DNA from: JBOGDS01 sp050743075 | GTDB taxonomy: Bacteria; Actinomycetota; Actinomycetes; Jiangellales; Jiangellaceae | DNA length: 44,182 nucleotides | Direction of reading: 5' to 3' | Assembly (NCBI GenBank): GCA_050743075.1 | Contig: JBOGDS010000025.1 | Coordinates: forward strand, 1-44,182 | In this document: piece by piece, positions 1 to 6,383 of the stretch | Position numbering within the stretch: position 1 is the stretch's first letter | How the letters are laid out: the number at the start of each line of letters is the position of its first letter | The notes under the pieces: generated by a model | What the model was told of the DNA's origin: nothing | The model's database searches: none | What the model saw: only the letters and a program-made list of their open reading frames with translations | Position numbers and translations under genes: made by a program

Positions 1-791
1 GTGGTGAGGTCCGGCACCAACGGCCCGACGACGACCGGTCCGGGCCCGAAGTGGCCGGCGATCGACGCGGCCGCACGCAGCGCGTCGTCCACACCACCGA
101 GGACTGCCACGAGGCGCTCGCCCTGGACGCCGGTGAGGATGTCGTGCTTGGCCTGCCGGGCCGTGCGGCGTATCGCGTCGACGACGGCTTCGGTGTCGCC
201 CGGCGGGGTCCGGCCGACGGTCACGGCTACTCCGCTCCGGGCGGTCCAGCCCAGGGCGGCCGCCCGCGACCGCACCTCCTCGTCACTCTCGCCGCGCAGC
301 AGGGAGTCGACGACGAGCGCCTCCAGCCGGGCGTCCCAGGCACCGCGGGCCTCGGCGGCCCGTGCGTACACCTCGGCGGCTGCGAACGCCACCTCGCGCG
401 AGTACCGCAGCACGCCTTCCCGCACAGCAGGGACGTCCGGTTCGGCGACGACGTCGGTGACGGCCTCCTCGACCACCTCGATGGCCACCCGGACCATCTC
501 GACCGTCTGCTCGAGCGTGATCGCTCTGGTCAGTTCGCGGGGCGCGGTACCGAAGACGTCGGCCGTCACCGTCGGGCCCTCGTCGCCCGGGCTGCCGTAC
601 CAGTCGACGAAGGCGGCGATGCCGGCCTGGATCACCAGTCCGACCCAGGACCGCTCGTCCGGCGGCATCGCCCGGTACCACGGCAGCCGCGCCTCCATCC
701 GGGCGATCGAGGCCGTGGCGAGGCTGCCTGTGGCTCGCTCCAGTTGGCGTACCGCACGGGGCCTCGACCCGGCTCTGGACGAGGTCACCAT
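1..791 (-). CDS. fasR: PucR/FasR-family transcriptional regulator, C-terminus outside window
   Basis: FasR-type regulators activate the fatty-acid synthase operon (fabD-fabH-acpP-fabF) in actinomycetes. The visible N-terminal part has the family signature: LERATGSLATASIARM near residue 18, WYRAMPPDERSWVGL at about 38-52, then FGTAPRELTRAITL and ARAAEARGAWDARLE. The C-terminal helix-turn-helix lies beyond the left edge. The ATG at 791-789 is chosen because a TACGCT hexamer (complement of 799-804) ends 7 nt upstream with no Shine-Dalgarno, fitting a leaderless start. A long plus-strand frame over the same DNA is Ser/Thr/Arg-rich and is a shadow. The assignment rests on recalled family sequence; the missing C-terminus is the main limit. 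Confidence 0.85.
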   Translation of the reverse strand, partial: MVTSSRAGSRPRAVRQLERATGSLATASIARMEARLPWYRAMPPDERSWVGLVIQAGIAAFVDWYGSPGDEGPTVTADVFGTAPRELTRAITLEQTVEMVRVAIEVVEEAVTDVVAEPDVPAVREGVLRYSREVAFAAAEVYARAAEARGAWDARLEALVVDSLLRGESDEEVRSRAAALGWTARSGVAVTVGRTPPGDTEAVVDAIRRTARQAKHDILTGVQGERLVAVLGGVDDALRAAASIAGHFGPGPVVVGPLVPDLT

Positions 792-1167
792 GCCGCGCAG
801 CGTACGCGCCGGCGAACTGCTCGGACAGTCAAGCAGTTGTCGCAGGGCTACAAGACTGGTCGGGCCTATTGGGCCGGTCGAGGCGTGTGTCGAGAGACAG
901 CGAATCTCAGTCGAACTTCTCGACGAACTCGATCAAGCGGCTCAACAACGACGCCGCCGTCATGGCCGGCAAATGGGCTGAGCGAGTTCGGCACCGCGCA
1001 GACGGTCCCGGCCGCGATGCTGGCCGGTGTCTTCAAGTGCGGCAACCTCGAACAGGCCCAGGACCGCGGACTCACGCTGTTCTGGTCTCATGACCTCGAC
1101 GAGCTGGTGGCGTTCATCGAGAGCACGCGTGCGTAGACGCCGCGCGGCAGGCGCGGTCAGCGGCTCA
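792..1167. other. Gene-poor stretch with possible degraded coding DNA
   Basis: No intact gene is seen between fasR and the DUF6262 gene. A plus-strand frame ending at the TAG at 1134-1136 reads as plausible protein only near its end (VPAAMLAGVFKCGNLEQAQD, then LFWSHDLDELVAFIE). A neighbouring frame gives RLNNDAAVMAGKWAE just upstream. Protein-like text split over two frames suggests a frameshifted remnant, but I do not recognise the family. Confidence 0.3.
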
Positions 1168-1301
1168 GGCCCCGGCGCGAGCTCGTCGCCGGGACGGGTC
1201 CGGAGGTGCTGACCCAGGTCGAGCAGGTCCGCGCGATCGACGAGGCGATCGGCCGGTCGCTGCCCAACAGGTCTTGTTCGTCAGTGCTGCAGCGGGTGTA
1301 G
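1168..1301 (+). pseudogene. Short 3' remnant of an unidentified gene
   Basis: An open frame ending at the TAG at 1299-1301 reads RRELVAGTGPEVLTQVEQVR followed by AIDEAIGRSLPN. It resembles the helical tail of a larger protein and has no start codon of its own with a ribosome binding site. It lies directly upstream of the DUF6262 gene, where Tn554-like elements carry the recombinase tnpB, but the fragment is too short to assign to that or any family. Confidence 0.3.
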
Positions 1302-1363
1302 CCGTGCCACCCGCTGACAGTCGGCGGCCCCCGTGCAGTAACGTGCCCCATTCCGGAGACGTG

Positions 1364-1819
1364 ATGATTCCTGGCAACCGAAGTGCAACCGATGGGAGTA
1401 ACCAGAGACGCCTCGAGATCGATCGTCCGCGAGAGAGTGAGCGAGTGATTCCGCCGGAATCACGCCCGTCCCTGACCCACCCTCGATCCACCGATGTCGA
1501 TGCGCGGGCTGTTGAGAACGGCGACCGAATCACGTCCGAGGCCGTCGCGGCCGCGGCCGGTGTCTCGAAGGACTTCCTCTACAGATCCAGCGAGTTGCGC
1601 CCCAGGATCGAGCAGCTGCGAGCACAGCGGGCCACGGATCGTTCGCCGAGGGCACCGTCAGTCCCTCCAGCGGAGGATGTCAGCAGCACGGTCCGCACGC
1701 TGACCCTCAAGCTCGCTCACGAGCGTGCCCGACATCGCCAGGAAGTTGCCGACCTCAAGGCAGCACTCGCTGCCGCTCACGGTGAGCTCCTGACACTGAA
1801 ACGACGCCCCGGCGGCTAA
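1364..1819 (+). CDS. DUF6262-family (Tn554 TnpC-like) accessory protein, probably a remnant
   Basis: The core ITSEAVAAAAGVSKDFLYRS followed by ELRPRIEQLRAQRA matches the helix-turn-helix-like block of DUF6262 proteins, which follow the tyrosine recombinases TnpA and TnpB in Tn554-type elements. The C-terminal part (LKLAHERARHRQEVADLKAA, then LAAAHGELLTLKR) is a predicted coiled coil, also typical. No recombinase genes precede it, so it is probably left over from a decayed element. The start is uncertain: ATG 1364 is in frame, an ATG at 1274 would also work, and the first 50 residues do not look family-like. Its TAA overlaps the TAG of the convergent ynfA gene. Confidence 0.6.
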   Translation: MIPGNRSATDGSNQRRLEIDRPRESERVIPPESRPSLTHPRSTDVDARAVENGDRITSEAVAAAAGVSKDFLYRSSELRPRIEQLRAQRATDRSPRAPSVPPAEDVSSTVRTLTLKLAHERARHRQEVADLKAALAAAHGELLTLKRRPGG

Positions 1820-2151
1820 CTGTCGCGTGGTGCGTACATGATGACGGCGACACCCAGCAGACAGATCAGCGAGCCGGCGATGTCCCAGCGGTCGGGCCTG
1901 AAGCCGTCGAGAACCATGCCCCAGGCCAGCGAGCCGGCTACGAAGATGCCGCCGTAGGCGGCAAGGATGCGGCCGAAATGCGGGTCGGGCTGAAAGGTGG
2001 CGACGAATCCGTAAGCGCCGAGGGCGAGGACGCCGCCGGCGATCCACCACAGGCCACGGTGTTCGCGCCAGCCTTGCCAGACCAGCCAGGCGCCGCCGAT
2101 CTCGGCTATCGCGGCAATCACGAACAGGACAAGCGAGCGGATGACGGTCAT
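1816..2151 (-). CDS. YnfA/UPF0060 family small membrane protein
   Basis: A 111-residue, very hydrophobic protein with four predicted membrane helices: the N-terminal IRSLVLFVIAAIAEIGGAWL, a segment around GLWWIAGGVLALGAYGF, one around AAYGGIFVAGSLAWGM, and a last one around AGSLICLLGVAVIMYAP. Length and motifs fit UPF0060, a relative of the small multidrug resistance (SMR) fold whose function is poorly established. The start ATG (2151-2149) has a TAGCCT -10 (complement of 2158-2163) 6 nt upstream, so the mRNA is probably leaderless. The promoter lies back-to-back with the MerR-type promoter at 2193-2224, so joint control is possible but unproven. Confidence 0.85.
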   Translation of the reverse strand: MTVIRSLVLFVIAAIAEIGGAWLVWQGWREHRGLWWIAGGVLALGAYGFVATFQPDPHFGRILAAYGGIFVAGSLAWGMVLDGFRPDRWDIAGSLICLLGVAVIMYAPRDS

Positions 2152-2192
2152 GCGGCGAGGCTACGCTGGCGACGAACCATCGGTCCGTCGAC

Positions 2193-2224
2193 TTGCATCC
2201 TGTACCAAGGTACGGGATTACCCT
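2193..2224 (+). promoter_or_regulatory. MerR-type promoter with central dyad operator
   Basis: A -35-like TTGCAT (2193-2198) and a -10 TACCCT (2219-2224) are separated by 20 bp, the over-long spacing characteristic of MerR-activated promoters. The spacer holds the near-perfect dyad CCTGTACC-AA-GGTACGGG (2199-2216), with one mismatch over 8-bp arms. The predicted transcription start coincides with the ATG at 2231, so the first gene is probably leaderless. The MerR protein encoded at 2587-3048 is the obvious ligand. Confidence 0.85.
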
Positions 2225-2230
2225 GCTGGT

Positions 2231-2590
2231 ATGTGCAACGAATCCATTGACCCGGGCACGCTCGATGACGCCTGGGTACCCCAGGCATGCACGCTGCCGG
2301 CCGTGGAGCGTCCGCTTCGTGTCGCCGAGTTCCATCAACTCTTCGCCGATGCCCTGCGCGGCGTGGACCGTCCGGCGACGACCCGGCTCAAGCTGAGGCT
2401 GGATCGATCTGCCGAGGCGTGGGCCCGTGAGCTGACCGCACGGGAAACGGACTGCTGCTCGTTCTTCGACTTCACGTTCACCCCCGCCGAAGAGGAGCAG
2501 ATCGCAGTCGACGTGAACGTGTCGGCCGCTCAGGTGCCGGTTCTCGACGCGTTGGCCGCTCGGGCGCACGCGGTACTGGTCTCGCCATGA
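2231..2590 (+). CDS. Conserved hypothetical protein with vicinal Cys pair, first gene of MerR operon
   Basis: A 119-residue soluble protein of unknown function. Visible features are the start MCNESID, the block ACTLPAVERPLRVAEFHQLF and the central ETDCCSFFDFTFTP with adjacent cysteines, plus two further Cys near the N-terminus. It resembles small proteins seen beside MerR genes in other actinobacteria. The cysteines suggest thiol or metal chemistry, which is inference only. The start at 2231 is set by the MerR-type promoter, whose -10 ends 6 nt upstream. An upstream in-frame ATG at 2141 would place that promoter inside the gene and is rejected. The stop overlaps the next start by 4 nt (ATGA), so translation is coupled to merR. 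Confidence 0.75.
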   Translation: MCNESIDPGTLDDAWVPQACTLPAVERPLRVAEFHQLFADALRGVDRPATTRLKLRLDRSAEAWARELTARETDCCSFFDFTFTPAEEEQIAVDVNVSAAQVPVLDALAARAHAVLVSP

Positions 2591-3048
2591 CGGTGTCGAA
2601 CGTGTTGCGGAGCGGGCAGGTTGCCGACGCAGCTGGGGTCAACCTGCAGACGCTGCGATACTACGAACGCCGCGGCTTGATCGCCGAACCCGAACGCAGC
2701 CTCGGCGGGCATCGGCTCTATCCGGCCGAGACGGTCACCTTGCTGCGGATCATCAAGGCCGCGCAGCGACTCGGGTTCTCCCTCGACGAGGTCACCGACC
2801 TGCTCGATACCGCCAGGCATCGCCATGGCGAACGCGCCGACGCCCGCCTGCAGACCCGATCGGGCGCCAAGCTGGCCGAGGTCGAGGCAAAGATCGCGGA
2901 TCTGACTATCATCGCCGACACGCTCCGCGCCGCACTCGCGGCCGGCTGCGACGACCTCGTCACCTGTGCCAACTCGCCGGACTGCCCGCTGCCTTTCACC
3001 GACATCGCCGAAGAAGCCCAGTCCGATCGACGAGAGGACCCCACGTGA
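2587..3048 (+). CDS. MerR-family transcriptional regulator with C-terminal cysteines
   Basis: A 153-residue MerR protein. The N-terminal winged helix-turn-helix is clear (SGQVADAAGVNLQTLRYYER at about 9-28, then GLIAEPERS and GGHRLYP), followed by the dimerisation helix around 83-118. The effector end holds Cys121, Cys127 and Cys133 in AGCDDLVTCANSPDCPLPF. The spacing differs from mercury-sensing MerR, and the position of its first Cys ligand is near His80 here, so the signal may be another metal or a thiol/redox stress. It probably autoregulates from the dyad at 2199-2216. It overlaps both neighbours by 4 nt, in the order Cys-pair protein, regulator, arginase-fold enzyme. Confidence 0.9.
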   Translation: MTVSNVLRSGQVADAAGVNLQTLRYYERRGLIAEPERSLGGHRLYPAETVTLLRIIKAAQRLGFSLDEVTDLLDTARHRHGERADARLQTRSGAKLAEVEAKIADLTIIADTLRAALAAGCDDLVTCANSPDCPLPFTDIAEEAQSDRREDPT

Positions 3049-3971
3049 ACGCGCCTTGGACGGTCCTCGGCACCCCTTCTGGCGCGGGTGCCTGCGGTGT
3101 CGGACAGGACCAAGCTCCCCGCGCGCTCCGCGACGCCGGTCTCGTCGACGAACTCCAGGCAGCCGGCGCGGATGTGAAGGACAAGGGCGACTCGCCCGTG
3201 ACCCCATGGCGGCCCGACCGGTCCATGCCGCGCGCGCAGAACCTCGCCGCTGTCGTCGACGCGGTGCAATCGACTGCCACACGCGTGGCCGACGCGTTAC
3301 AAGACTCCGGCCGAAGGGCTCTGGTCCTGGGTGGGGACTGCACAGTTGGGATCGGGACCATTGCCGGGGCTCAGCAGGTGCTCGGCGACGTCGCAGTCGT
3401 CTACTTCGACCTGCATTCGGACCTCAATACCCCGGCCAGTGCCGCCGACGGAGCGTTGGACTGGATGGCCCTCGCGCACCTTCTCGGGACCGACGGAACC
3501 GAACCGGCCCTGGCTGGAGCCACCGGCCAGAGCCCGAGCCTGACACCCGACCAGGTGTTCCTCTTTGGCCAGGACCCACGCCATGCCACGCGATTCGAAC
3601 GAAGCGAACTCGAGCGGCTCGCACTGGCGCGAACCCCCGTGGAAGACGTTCGCAACGACCCAGAGAGCGCAGCACGCCAGACCTTGCAATCCGTGGAAGC
3701 CCGCGCAGAGCGCTACGTCATCCACCTCGATGTCGACGTTGTCGACTTCACCGACGCACCCCTTTCGGAGCATCCGTCCCGCAACAGCGGCCTCAGACTC
3801 GACAGCATGATCGCCGCTCTACAGGTCCTCGCCTCCGGCGACGGCCTCGCCGCCATCACGCTCACCGAACTCAATCCGCACAACGCCGCAGCAGACGACG
3901 GACTTCTCGAACGCTTCACAGCAGCCTTTGCCGGTGCCATCACCTTCGCCATCGGCTCGGCTGTAGCGTGA
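3045..3971 (+). CDS. Arginase/agmatinase-family hydrolase with Cys in place of a metal-binding His
   Basis: A 308-residue ureohydrolase-fold enzyme. The three metal-binding blocks are recognisable: LVLGGDC at about 93-99, YFDLHSD at 120-126 and HLDVDVVD at 227-234. They supply Asp122, His124, Asp126, Asp229 and Asp231, the usual dimanganese ligands. The first ligand, His in canonical GGDH, is Cys99 here. The substrate is unknown; arginase, agmatinase or another guanidino hydrolase are all possible. Translation starts at GTG 3045, overlapping the merR stop as GTGA, so it is the last gene of the MerR operon. Co-regulation with a thiol-rich protein by a Cys-containing MerR is unusual for arginine catabolism. 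Confidence 0.85.
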   Translation: MNAPWTVLGTPSGAGACGVGQDQAPRALRDAGLVDELQAAGADVKDKGDSPVTPWRPDRSMPRAQNLAAVVDAVQSTATRVADALQDSGRRALVLGGDCTVGIGTIAGAQQVLGDVAVVYFDLHSDLNTPASAADGALDWMALAHLLGTDGTEPALAGATGQSPSLTPDQVFLFGQDPRHATRFERSELERLALARTPVEDVRNDPESAARQTLQSVEARAERYVIHLDVDVVDFTDAPLSEHPSRNSGLRLDSMIAALQVLASGDGLAAITLTELNPHNAAADDGLLERFTAAFAGAITFAIGSAVA

Positions 3972-3982
3972 TCCAGCGGACC

Positions 3983-5152
3983 TCACTTGACGTCGAGCGA
4001 CGCGAGGAAGGCGATGAGATCCTCGGCGAGCAGCTCGGGTTCCTCCAAGGCACCGAAGTGGCCGCCGCGGGGCATCAGAGTGAAGCGTTCGACGGCGAAG
4101 AACCGCTCGGCGTACTCGCGCGGAGGGACGCCGATGTCGTGCGGAAACAGGGCGAACGCCGACGGCACCGACACCACGTCACCCGCCCAGTCCCGGGCGT
4201 CGTGCTGACCGCTCCAGCTGTCCGCGTCGAGCCCCTCGGACTCGCCCTCGCCCCACGTCGCGTCGTCGTCCCAAGACCCGAGGCCCTCGGCGTAGAGCCG
4301 CATGGAGGACCGGATCGTGTTGGTGTGCCAATACAGCATCACCTGAGTGATGGCCTGGTCCAGGTCGGGCTCCCGGTCGCTCCACGCCCGAAACTTGTCC
4401 AGCAGCCAGGCCGCGAGCCCGACGGGTGAGTCGCTCAAGCCGTAGGCGAGGGTGGTCGGGTCGCTGGACTGGACGGTGAAGTAGGACGCCTTCTCCGCCC
4501 ACGCGTCGCCCGCCTCGAGGAAAGCCCGCTCGGCGTCGGAGATCTCAGCTCGGTCGAGCATGAACTGGTGTTGGTACGGGACGTCGGTCAAGTGCAGCGC
4601 CAGCACGGCCTCGGAGTACGTCAATGCGAGCCGCTCGGCGATCGCGCTGCCCCAGTCTCCGCCGTGCGCGGCGTACCGGTCGTAGCCGAGCCCGACCACC
4701 AGCTCGTGCACCACCTCGGCCACGTCCTCGACCGTCATCGGGCCGTCGGGCTGGTCGGAGAACGTGTAGCCGGGCAGCGAGGGCACGACCACGTCGTGGC
4801 CAGCGGCGACGAGACGGGGCACGACCAAGTGGTAGCGGTAGAAGGAGTCGGGCCACCCGTGGAGCAACACCGCCGGCACTCTGCCGCCACGGTCGGCGCG
4901 TTCATGCAGGTGATGGATCCGCAGTCCGCGGACCTCCCTGATGCCGTGAGCCATCCGGTTCAAGTCGGCCTCGTGGCGGCGCCAGTCGTAGCCGTCGCGC
5001 CAGTGCTCGACGAGCCGGCGCACGAGGTCGACGGGAACGCCGTGCTGGTCGCTCGCGTCATCGGTGGTGTTCGGCCATCGGACCCGCGCGAGCCGGTCGC
5101 GCAGGTCGTCCAACTCGGTCTGGGGGACGTCGATCGTGAAGGTCTGGGACAT
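3983..5152 (-). CDS. Epoxide hydrolase, EHN-domain alpha/beta-hydrolase
   Basis: A 389-residue protein of the microsomal-type epoxide hydrolase family, which opens epoxides to diols through an aspartyl ester. The N-terminal EHN domain (TFTIDVPQTELDDLRDRLAR) is followed by the oxyanion motif LLHGWPDS (about 97-103), the nucleophile in AAHGGDWGSA (Asp166) and the catalytic His in PRGGHFGALEEP (about 365). The ATG at 5152 is preferred over an in-frame start 26 codons earlier because AGGAAGAGG lies just upstream and the EHN domain begins immediately. It lies downstream of the araC-like gene on the same strand, which may control it. Substrate unknown. Confidence 0.88.
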   Translation of the reverse strand: MSQTFTIDVPQTELDDLRDRLARVRWPNTTDDASDQHGVPVDLVRRLVEHWRDGYDWRRHEADLNRMAHGIREVRGLRIHHLHERADRGGRVPAVLLHGWPDSFYRYHLVVPRLVAAGHDVVVPSLPGYTFSDQPDGPMTVEDVAEVVHELVVGLGYDRYAAHGGDWGSAIAERLALTYSEAVLALHLTDVPYQHQFMLDRAEISDAERAFLEAGDAWAEKASYFTVQSSDPTTLAYGLSDSPVGLAAWLLDKFRAWSDREPDLDQAITQVMLYWHTNTIRSSMRLYAEGLGSWDDDATWGEGESEGLDADSWSGQHDARDWAGDVVSVPSAFALFPHDIGVPPREYAERFFAVERFTLMPRGGHFGALEEPELLAEDLIAFLASLDVK

Positions 5153-5250
5153 GATCGCCTCTTCCTGGCTCGTGGGCATGACCCCAGCGTGCCTCGACCC
5201 GCGTCGCGCAGGATTGAACGAATCCGCCACCGACGCCGCGGACCGGCGGC

Positions 5251-5913
5251 TCAGCTGCGGCCGGCCAGGATGCGCGCGGGTGTCTGTCCGGCGAAGACCC
5301 GCATGGAGCGCGTCATGTGGGCCTGGTCGGCGTAGCCAGCCTCGGCAGCGGCCCGGGCCAACGGCAGCCCCTTCTGCAGCAGGGCGTAGGCATGCCGGGC
5401 TCGGCGTACCTGCTCGATCTGCTTTCGACCCAGTCCGGTCGCCGACCGGAAGCGCCGCTGCAGACTGCGCTCTGACAAATCAGGACCGCCCCCGTCGAGG
5501 GCTTGCGCGATGAGCGGGTCGGAGATCAGTACACCCTGCTGCAGCAGGGACTCCACCAGCTGCTCGAGCTCGTCGAAGGCGGGAATCGGGTACCGGAGAC
5601 CGGCGAGCTCGAACCACCGTCCCTCGACCGGCACTGCCCGCAGCTCCCCGAGCATCCCCGCCTTGTGGACACCGCGCCAGAACACGTGCGCCGCGAGCTC
5701 GACGCCCCAGTGACGATCGCCCGCCGTGTAGGTGAGCACCCGCGGCTGCAGGCTCGGGCCGATCAGCTCCGCCGCGTGCGCGCCATCCGGGTGCCGGGTG
5801 AAGGCGATTCCCCAGTACTCGTTGGCGGCATCGGTGAAGACGCCGTCGGCATCGTCCTCGGCCCGCCAGGTGCACCGCACAAGCGGGAGCGGCGACCGGA
5901 GCTCCTCGTACAT
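5251..5913 (-). CDS. AraC-family transcriptional regulator
   Basis: A 220-residue protein with a C-terminal AraC DNA-binding domain: SERSLQRRFRSATGLGRKQI is the first recognition helix region, and AAAEAGYADQAHMTRSMRVF with GQTPARILAG forms the second. The N-terminal half (MYEELRSPLPLVRCTWRAED, AAHVFWRGVHKAGMLG) resembles sensor domains of short AraC regulators with unknown ligands. The ATG at 5913 follows a GAGGTG that overlaps the stop of the upstream NIPSNAP gene; a GTG two codons earlier is also possible. Its likely targets are its own cluster, including the epoxide hydrolase. Confidence 0.85.
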   Translation of the reverse strand: MYEELRSPLPLVRCTWRAEDDADGVFTDAANEYWGIAFTRHPDGAHAAELIGPSLQPRVLTYTAGDRHWGVELAAHVFWRGVHKAGMLGELRAVPVEGRWFELAGLRYPIPAFDELEQLVESLLQQGVLISDPLIAQALDGGGPDLSERSLQRRFRSATGLGRKQIEQVRRARHAYALLQKGLPLARAAAEAGYADQAHMTRSMRVFAGQTPARILAGRS

Positions 5914-5920
5914 TGACACC

Positions 5921-6316
5921 TCAGCTGCGCAGCACCACGACAGCGTCGGCCGCCTCGCTCCCGGCGGCCATCACGACAGTGTGGTAGCTCTCGATCAGTG
6001 CCAGCACTCGTTCGCGTGGCCCATGACGCCACTCGTCGCTGCCGTAGAACTCGTCCTCGTCGCGGTCTCGTGCCTCGGCCGACGGGAACGCCCGGATCAG
6101 GGCATAGGAGTCGGGGTCGTCGAGCGACGAGCCGTGCCAGACGACGTCGGTGCCGAAGCGGTCGAGCAGGGGGCGCACCTCCTCGCGGAACAGCCGGTCG
6201 AACTCGGTGCCGGCCCCTGGCTTCAGCTGATACGTGCGGATCTCCAAGACGGCGTCGCTGTCGATCACGGCCTCATCGTGCGCCGCCTGCGTGGCGGCCG
6301 GCAAGCGAATGGCCAA
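5921..6316 (-). CDS. NIPSNAP-family (dimeric alpha+beta barrel) protein
   Basis: About 115-131 residues. The body starts with AVLEIRTYQLKPGAGTEFDR, the usual opening of NIPSNAP proteins, followed by FREEVRPLL, DSYALIRAFPSAEARDRDED and a C-terminal WRHGPRERVLALIESYHTVV. NIPSNAP domains form ferredoxin-like barrels, and bacterial members have no settled role. The start is uncertain: ATG 6316 adds an unrelated-looking 16-residue leader, while GTG 6268 begins just before the domain. The stop lies 8 nt from the araC start and provides part of its ribosome binding site, so the two are co-transcribed. Confidence 0.8.
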   Translation of the reverse strand: MAIRLPAATQAAHDEAVIDSDAVLEIRTYQLKPGAGTEFDRLFREEVRPLLDRFGTDVVWHGSSLDDPDSYALIRAFPSAEARDRDEDEFYGSDEWRHGPRERVLALIESYHTVVMAAGSEAADAVVVLRS

Positions 6317-6383
6317 CGAAGGGCCGCACTAGCGCGAACGTGATCAACGGACGCCTCCCACCGAACGGCGGGAGACAGGAGGG

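Noticed and set aside
1..981. Long plus-strand open frame opposite fasR
   Set aside because: Ser/Thr/Arg/Pro-rich text with no family pattern; the opposite strand has clear FasR homology.
6317..6383. Possible aceE-NIPSNAP shared transcript
   Set aside because: Both are on the minus strand and could be read through, but nothing in the 67-bp spacer shows a link, and the functions are unrelated.
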